Shown here: positions 57,615 to 64,000 of the stretch, piece after piece | Numbering within the stretch: the first letter of the stretch is position 1 | Layout: each line of letters starts with the position of its first letter | NCBI RefSeq assembly: GCF_001625195.1 | Contig: NC_054389.1 | Coordinates: 11,032,520-11,096,519, forward strand | Direction of reading: 5' to 3' | Source: Drechmeria coniospora | Taxonomy: Eukaryota; Ascomycota; Sordariomycetes; Hypocreales; Ophiocordycipitaceae | DNA length: 64,000 nt | Program-made: the position numbers and the translations under genes | The notes under the pieces: generated by a model | What the model was told of the DNA's origin: nothing | The model's database searches: none | The model's input: the letters and a program-made list of their open reading frames with translations, nothing else

Positions 57615-60148
57615 TCATCCAAAGTAAAGGTTGAAGCCGGAGGCGTGGTCGGCGTCGGTCGGCTCCGTGTTCTTCACCTGATGCAGCATGATGGAGGGAA
57701 GGCATGGTCGGCCGTGGTGCGCCTCCCACTTGGTCCCTCCGATTCCCGTGTCGGGCCAGCCCATCCAGTTGTTGAAGAGGCGGTTCGGCGGCTCGGCGCG
57801 ATAGTACCAGGTCGTGCCCTGATACCTTCGCTCGCGGCCCCAACCCATGGGAGAGCCGCGTCCGCCGCACTCGCCGTTGGGCCCCGGGTTGAACCACTTG
57901 TTGACGAAGTCGCCGTGCCAGTCCCGGTCCATGAAGATGGGGTGGGGCGCGAAGACGGCCTTGAAGCCGTGGAGGAGGGCGACGGTTTGGGGCGACATCT
58001 CCGACGCCACGTGGTTGCCTCGCTTCTCCTCGACGTGCATGATGTCGAGGAGGCGCTTCGACAGGCGCGACTGGGTGACGATGGTGGCGCGTCGGGGCAG
58101 GTCTTCCTTCTTGTGATTGTCGTCGACGTACCCCCAGATGTGATGGCCCATGACCCACTGGCTGTTGAGCGGGTTGAATATGGGACTGACGGTGATCAAG
58201 TCGGCATCCTCGCCGACGCCCCATTCGTAGTTGTCGTCGACGTGCGAGCTCACCGGCGGCTTCGGCCCGACGGGGTGGATGAAGGGCAGGGGTGGGGGGT
58301 TCCAGACGGTGTTGTTGCCTTGCCGCTTGGCCACGTCCTCGCGGAAGGCCGTGTCATAGTCTCCGTGGAACTCGGGAATGTACCACCGCTCGTTCCTCTC
58401 CCAGAGGTACTTGCGCGGCTGCTTCCTCGCGAACTCGTCAATCTTACTCAAGAGGTCGTAGTGGTGACCAATGTAGCGAACGTCCATCTCCCAGTTCCAG
58501 ATGAAGTCGAACTGCGGGTGGTCGTGGCTAAACTTTTGGACGGAGAGCCACTGGGCCATGTGGACGCTCCGCTCCTCGTCGTCGCGGAGCTCCGTGTAGA
58601 TGCTCCAGACCTGCTCGTCGTTCCAGAGGACGGTGATGCCGTGGAACTCGGCCGGCACGTTGTTGCGGAGGACGGTCCGGTACGTCTCCGGGTCGTCAAA
58701 GATGCGGTCTTCCCTTTTCTTGGACTGGACGAGCAGGAAGACCTCGTACTGGCCGCCCGTCTTCAGGCTAAGCTCGGTGATGAGGGCGCGGATCGTCTGC
58801 ATGTCGTTTTCCGTGTACTCGATGCCGGTGTACGAGCGCAGGAGGATGGCGGTGCGCGGCTCCTTGACGACTTTGTTGACGGCCTCTGTCTCGCCCCCCT
58901 CGACGGAGCGTCTTTGGATCTTGGCCGTACTGGGCGATGCGGTGACGGCCTCGTTGCCCTCTGTCTGCTCCTTTTGCTGCTGCCCCTGCTGCCCCTGCTG
59001 CTGTTGCTGCTTCTCGGCCTGCTGCTGGTCCTTCTGCTGCGGCTCCTGCTTCTGTAGCTCCTTCTGCTGTGGCTCCTGGTCCTGCGTCTTCTGCGTCTGC
59101 GCCTGCTGCTGCTGTTGCTGCTGCTGCTGTTGCTTCTGCTGCTGAGAGGGCTTTGCCAGCTTCGCCGTCTCAGGGTAGGCGCCGAGGTATTCGTTGGTCT
59201 TGCTGCGCTTCATGTCGAAGCGGGCGGAGTTGAGGCCGAGGCAGCGCAGCTGCAGATCGCCCCAGTTGACGTTGTCCCAGTCTACGGTCGCGTAGCCGCC
59301 GTCAATCTTCTTCTTCTGCTCGACCAATCCGTAAGGGCCCAGACGGGTCTCGCGCTCCCAGCAAATGTTGGGGTCCATGCCCAGGACGTCGTAGGATCCG
59401 AACTTGGGCGACGGCCATTCGTCGGGACGGCCCTTGAAGACGAGCAAATCTTGGACGATCTCGCCCGTGTGGCCCTTGCACGGGACGTAGGCCGCGTGCC
59501 CAGCCTTCTTCCAGTCGTCGCTGTTGTAGTCGGGGTACGGGTTGAAACGCACGGGCTTCTGACCGGTGAAGGGGACGTCGGATTTCGGAACTTCCGTCAG
59601 CTTTCTCGCGAAGCCTTCGGTGCGGTTGTCGTGGAGGACGAGCATCTCGAGCGTGTTGCCGTAGATGCGTTCCGACGACTTGAGACTGCAGGCGGGCCAG
59701 GTCAGCAAGCTTCGGCCTCGAGGGGGAGCCGGTCCGGGTGAAGGCGGGTGGCATACTTGGCCGTCGTCTTGTAGGCATACCGCCACATCTTGCGCAGGTC
59801 CTTTTCTTTCCGCAGGCGGGCCACGTCGCCGGTATCTCGCTCGACGCCATCGCCCTCGACGCCTTGCAGGACATCGTTGGGGTCCTCGTTGTCGTCGGGA
59901 TCGCTCCAGTAGCGGAGGTCCTCGATGTCAATGTCCCAGTCCGCCTTGGCATCGGCGGAGGGCTCGCTCCCCGGCTTGATCAGCGGGTTCTTGATCTTGT
60001 TGTGCAGGTAAAAGACCCTGCGAAAGTGGGGGGAAGGACCGTTGGTGACGAGGAAGTAGATTGACACCGTCACCAGGGCCATGGCGAGAAAGTTTCTCGG
60101 TTTCGAGAGCGACAGGATGACGCGAAGGAGGCCATGTTGATGGCGCAT
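57615..60148 (-). CDS. DUF3405 type II membrane protein with glutamine-rich insert
   Basis: Exons 60148-59757 and 59685-57615 give 820 residues. One membrane helix near the N-terminus (FLAMALVTVSIYFLVTNG, ~20-37) after a short basic stretch suggests a type II Golgi or ER protein with a lumenal body. The body matches the fungal DUF3405 family: FDFIWNWEMDVRYIGHHYDLL, RKQPRKYLWERNERWYIPE and FNPLNSQWVMGHHIWGY. That family is uncharacterised; its architecture and the acidic EMD motif recall glycosyltransferases, which is inference. Residues ~311-371 are an insert dominated by Gln with Lys and Glu, placed between the N-terminal part and the main block that starts TAILLRSYTGIEYTE. The intron (71 bases, GTATGC donor, GCTGAC branch site) gives an exact join. 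The leader contains a 20-G run and TCGAC repeats. Confidence 0.9.
58966..59145 (-). repeat. CAG/CTG-type repeat encoding polyglutamine
   Basis: The coding strand has interrupted runs of CAG and CAA (CTG and TTG on the plus strand), giving blocks of up to ten Gln broken by Lys, Glu, Ala and Thr. The frame stays open throughout. Confidence 0.9.
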
Positions 60149-60191
60149 CTTGCGAATGCCACCAGCTGACACCGGCGAGCGGTAGTCGGGC

Positions 60192-60252
60192 GGGGGGGGG
60201 GGGGGGGGGGGAGGGGGGCAGATCGGCTCGATTCGACTCGACTCGACTCGAC
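60192..60252. repeat. Run of 20 G and four TCGAC units in the DUF3405 leader
   Basis: A homopolymer of about 20 G (60192-60211) begins 44 bases upstream of the DUF3405 start codon (poly-C in the transcript). Four perfect TCGAC units follow at 60233-60252. Confidence 0.85.
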
Positions 60253-61269
60253 AGGAGGTTCGCTTCAATCGAGAGGGTGCGGAGGGCGTCCGGGCAACGA
60301 CGAGAGGAGGTGGCAGAGTCGGCAGTGCAAGAAGAAGAGTAAAAGGTAAAAAAAGAAAAAAGGAAGCTCAAGGCGGAGGGCGGAGGGCGGAGGGCGGCAG
60401 AGGGTGGAAGCTCTCACAGGCGCATGATGCGTCCGAGGCGGACTGGCGGCGAGGAAGCGACAAGGTGTCACGGTACGCGTTGGGCGAAACGCACAAGCGA
60501 GGACGGAGGCAGCTGTTGCCGACGGGTTTCCCTGATTTCCCCTCCTGACCTTGCTCGACTCGTGTGTCGCACCGAACCCGGGCAGCACGATCTCGGGGTG
60601 TCGTAAGCGCTCGGGCTCGGCGTGCCGGCGTGCGTGCCAGTGACGAATGTGGTGGGCAGCACCGAGCTGCACTGCCAAGGAGAGGCTCGTGGACGTGTCG
60701 ATTGTTGCAAGTACAGTACGTACAATATATCTTTGCAAGCAGCCGTATGCGTACTTGGCGAGAGGAGCGGAAATGGTCGACGGTGGATGGAGAACGGAGA
60801 AGGGGGGACGGGGAGGTGAGAACAGGTCGAGCAAAGGTCGATGGCGATGGAGGGTCGAGTGCGAGCGGGATCGTCGAGTGCGAGCGGGATCGTCGTCGAA
60901 CCTTTCGACTCTACTTAACATTCGGCTGGCAACGCTGCTGACTCTGTTGCTGTGACGAAGAGAGGGCCGAAGAGGATGCAAAATCAACGGCAGCGACAAA
61001 CCGTACGAAGAGAGGCCTGGGCAGAGGTCAAGGGGCCAAGGAAGCTGCGGCAGGAAGTGTTTTTGTCGGAGCATGGACCGACCAGCTGATAATAGCCAAT
61101 ACTCCGTACTCGTACAAGTGTTCGCCTCAGGGGGGCCCGGGGGGGGGGGGGAGGGGCTGCCCCACGAAGACGGCACGGCACAATGAAGTGTACATCTACT
61201 TGTAGTTGTAGGTGTAGTTGTAGGTGTACGGCGCAGAGAACAGGGCGAGCTTCCCATTTGCTGCCGTCA

Positions 61270-62230
61270 GAGTACAAGTACTCTGTGCTGTAAATGCCCA
61301 AGTACAAGTACATGCTGCATCTTGGGATGGTTCTGCGTCAACCACCGATCAAATCCCTGCTTGGTGACGATGCTGGTAATGCCAGTGGGGGAATCGGGGT
61401 GGGATCGGGAGAGGGGGGGGGATCGGGGGAAGATTGCGGACTCCTACCACTCCTTAGGTACCCTATCTTGGTGCTGCGTAGGTACCTAGTACCTAATACC
61501 TACGCTGTATTACTGCACTTGCACCTAGGTACTAGGTACTTATTGCACTTGCTTCCCTGGCAGGTCAGTACCTAATTTGTGGTTATCAACTGCCACTGCG
61601 GAGTACAGAGTAGGCACTCCGTACTCTGTTACGCCTGCATGTACGAGCTTGCGGAGTCCTATGCTTGCTAGTATTCGGAGCTGCCCATGCTGTGCAACGT
61701 GGCTACCGTCCTGCATGCAGGTACTCGCTAGTACCTGCAGTACTTGCAATACTTGCTTCAGTACTGGTACACTTTCAAGTTACAGTGTGATGTACTCCGT
61801 ACAGTACACCTACGTTGTGCATGTACTTGCATCTACATGTGCGTGTACATGCACACTAACTTGCACAAGGAAGGTAGATGGGCACTTGAGCTAGGAACTA
61901 CTAGGTAGGTAGTTAGGTACTGGGTAGCTTAGTACCTACACCTAGGCAGTAAGTACGTTGTGGTACAAGCTGCAGCAAAGTACCTTGATTCGTACCTGCA
62001 TGCACCAGCACTGCACATTGCACGGTGCACAAGTACAAACTGACGCGCAAGTCGGGGTACATGAACACTTGATTCCGTTGGGTCTGGTAATAGGTCTGGT
62101 AATACGGAACGCTACAGTACGAGTACAAGTACAGTAGTGCACCTACAGCCAGTCGTTTCATTCGTACCTACTATTAGTAGGTGTACTAGTAAGTGTAAGT
62201 AGGCACCTAGGAGGCACGGAGTACGGATCG
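61270..62230. repeat. Dense GTAC-rich island with both word types
   Basis: GGTACCTAGTACCTAATACC, CACCTAGGTACTAGGTACTT, GCACTCCGTACTCTG, TACGAGTACAAGTACAG and GGCACGGAGTACGG follow one another. Confidence 0.75.
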
Positions 62231-63329
62231 ATACCGGCTGCCGGCAATCAGGTACTTGCTGGTAGCAGCCACTTGTGCCGACTCCATGCTAGGCAAGAAA
62301 CGGTAATCAATCAGCAGCATGCGGCAGAACGGAAGGCGCTTGCACTGTTGTTCGGAGTCTGCCGCCGGCGCACCTGGTCCGTATTCCGTCGTCCGTATCG
62401 CTCGGCGACCCAAAGGTTGGCCTCGGGAAGAGGAGGAATACCGAGGACCAAGGTAGTGGTGCCGGGTACCTCGTGCCTTTGTCGCCGCCCCCCTTTGGAC
62501 GAGCTGCGACGGGGGGGGGGGAGAAGGGGTGTTGGCCGGATGGATGGCAGCGGCTCCTGCTGGATGCATGGCACGTTGTCGTCATTTCTCGTCGCAACTC
62601 CCAGTCGCCTCTCAAACGGTCGAGCACTTGCAAGTACGTACTTGCTCTGTACCTCCTGCAGGCGTGCGAGTGCTCAAGTACTTACATGCAAGTACCGTGC
62701 ATGTTCTCCGTACTGTACAAGTACTTGCAGATGCTTGTACCCAATACTCCGTATCGCTTGCTTCCGCACCTCGACTATTAGCTGTCCATTCGGTGGTAGG
62801 AACCTTGGCAGTCTCTCGCTCGTTGCTTTCTTCCGCCTTTGCCTTCCGATCGTCGTCCGTCTCTGCCTCCCCCTTTCCTTCTCCCTCCTTTCCTCGTGTC
62901 GGCGCACGTCGGTGCCGTAAGTGCTCTCTGGCTGCGCCCTCGTTGATTCGTCGGCCACTCGTCGGCTGCTCCTCTCCGCGCCGAGCTCGGTTCTGTTCGG
63001 ACCTCCCCACCCCACTGAGCGTTGGAATGCGGCCCAGCCTTTACGCTTCCTGGACTGCCGAGGCGGCCGAGCGCCAGCGGACTGTCCACGCAAGCCCAGG
63101 GCGACGCCGCGTGCGCCGCCCTCCAGCAGCCAGCGGCCGTCTCCTGGAGCCCATCTCGGCGGCGGTTTCGCCACCGCGCTCGACGCGCCTCTGCCGGTAG
63201 TGTCTTGGCGGTTTTGCCTTGAGCGCCTCGTCACCGTCGCCGTCGATTCAATGATTGCCTCCTGCTGCTGGTGGGGGACTCTTACGAAGCAACACTGGTG
63301 GCCATCTGCGCCATGTTCCTTCATAAGTA

Positions 63330-63960
63330 CACGGTAGTGCAAAGCGTGGAAGTGTACTTGTGCATGTACTCTGTACCTACGAAGAATTCCTTGCTCAAGT
63401 CAGAGTACATGCAGTACGTTGTGCAATGCCCCTGTACAAGTACTTGAGCACATGTACTTACTCCGGACTGTACTGGTAGTAATTACTGTACACGTATTGC
63501 TTGCCATGCCTACTGTAATATTACTTTGCTCATTTTACCCTTCCCCACGCGCGGACACATGAACTCCAAGTGCACGTACGGTAATAGGGCACGTTTGAGG
63601 TCGAATGCATGTACAGAGTACGGAGCAGGGGGCTCAGCTACTACTTCCACAGCAAGGTACGCAAGTGCATGAGTATGGCGTACTTGCGTGCTAATGGACA
63701 TGCACACTGCAAGCACGGAGTACAACTACTCTGGAACGTCAAATATTACGAGCGATACCTGGAAAATGCAATACTAATACATGTAGGTAGAAGCCGCAGG
63801 TGCCTGTACAGTATGTGCTGCATTTACTCGGTAGGTGCTTACTGTAGGAATATTTGCAAGTACCTTCTGCTCCGTACCTTGGTGCTTAAGTAAGTGCAGT
63901 TGGTACGTTGATGGTACGGAGAACATGTATTACTCCGTACTCCGTACAGTACGGCACAGT
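63330..63960. repeat. GTAC-rich island at the right edge
   Basis: Repeated GTACAAGTAC and TGTACTC words, CAGAGTACGGAGC, and a final TATTACTCCGTACTCCGTACAGTACGG before the window ends. Confidence 0.65.
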
Positions 63961-64000
63961 ATTATTTGATGGTGCCCACCTTCGTATCGCCTCCCACGTG

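Larger units (their letters stand above)
60149..64000. other. Gene-free right flank
   Basis: The first kilobase is the DUF3405 promoter and leader. Beyond it I find no supported gene to the window edge. A G-run of 13 (61139-61151) and one of 11 (62511-62521) occur. GTAC-rich islands cover about 61.27-62.23, 62.63-62.76 and 63.33-63.96 kb. The section 62.77-63.30 kb is C/T-rich with many overlapping frames, none with a domain. Confidence 0.55.

Noticed and set aside
57459..59057. 532-codon plus-strand frame opposite the DUF3405 gene
   Set aside because: Antisense shadow, ending in polyleucine from the complementary polyglutamine codons.
1..64000. Transposons, retroelements, CRISPR arrays, rRNA genes and biosynthetic clusters
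   Set aside because: I found no transposase or reverse-transcriptase motif, no long terminal or inverted repeats of transposon size, no spaced repeat array and no rRNA-like block.

Overview
This window looks like nuclear chromosomal DNA of a filamentous ascomycete. The genes are split by short introns (about 49-110 bases) with GT donors, CTAAC/CTGAC-like branch sites and AG acceptors. The proteins read as Sordariomycete or Hypocreales orthologues (Pbn1, mL67/Mhr1, Hsp104, Vps18, a V-ATPase c subunit, Med1, a LaeA-like methyltransferase, a yapsin-like protease, a DUF3405 protein). Hypocreales is inferred from protein resemblance and style, not from a search. I saw no rRNA, tRNA, CRISPR array, transposase or reverse transcriptase, and no secondary-metabolite backbone enzyme.

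Layout. 1-6 kb: no supported gene. 6.0-13.9 kb: a compact block with a P-loop sulfotransferase-like gene (+), mL67/MHR1 (-) divergent from HSP104 (+), then PBN1 (-) convergent with HSP104. 13.9-23.2 kb: a 9.3-kb stretch without a gene I can support. 23.2-24.7 kb: a TALE homeobox regulator (+). 24.7-31.0 kb: a second empty stretch with simple repeats. 31.0-36.1 kb: a Zn2Cys6 transcription factor (+) convergent with a GPI-anchored aspartyl protease (-). 36.1-39.6 kb: empty, with minisatellites. 39.7-43.5 kb: a V-ATPase proteolipid gene (+) tail-to-tail with VPS18 (-). 45.2-46.8 kb: a LaeA-like methyltransferase (-). 46.8-50.6 kb: empty and repeat-rich. 50.7-60.1 kb: MED1 (+), methionyl-tRNA formyltransferase (-), an unrecognised acidic protein (-) and a DUF3405 membrane protein (-). 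60.1-64 kb: empty and repeat-rich.

Themes. HSP104 and mL67 share one 0.7-kb divergent promoter. The V-ATPase c subunit and Vps18 both serve the vacuole and end about 114 bases apart. mL67 and the formyltransferase serve mitochondrial translation. There is no operon or biosynthetic cluster; most genes are housekeeping, plus three regulators (homeobox, Zn2Cys6, LaeA-like).

The most striking feature is not a gene. The intergenic stretches carry dense islands of a short dispersed word family, TACGGAGTAC/GTACTCCGTA, with many GTAC-centred palindromes and a TAGGTACCTA variant. I saw these islands only outside the recognised coding exons, so they separate the gene blocks.

Gene models were joined by hand from splice signals and reading-frame phase. 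Exon limits are predictions. The N-terminus of the V-ATPase c subunit could not be resolved.
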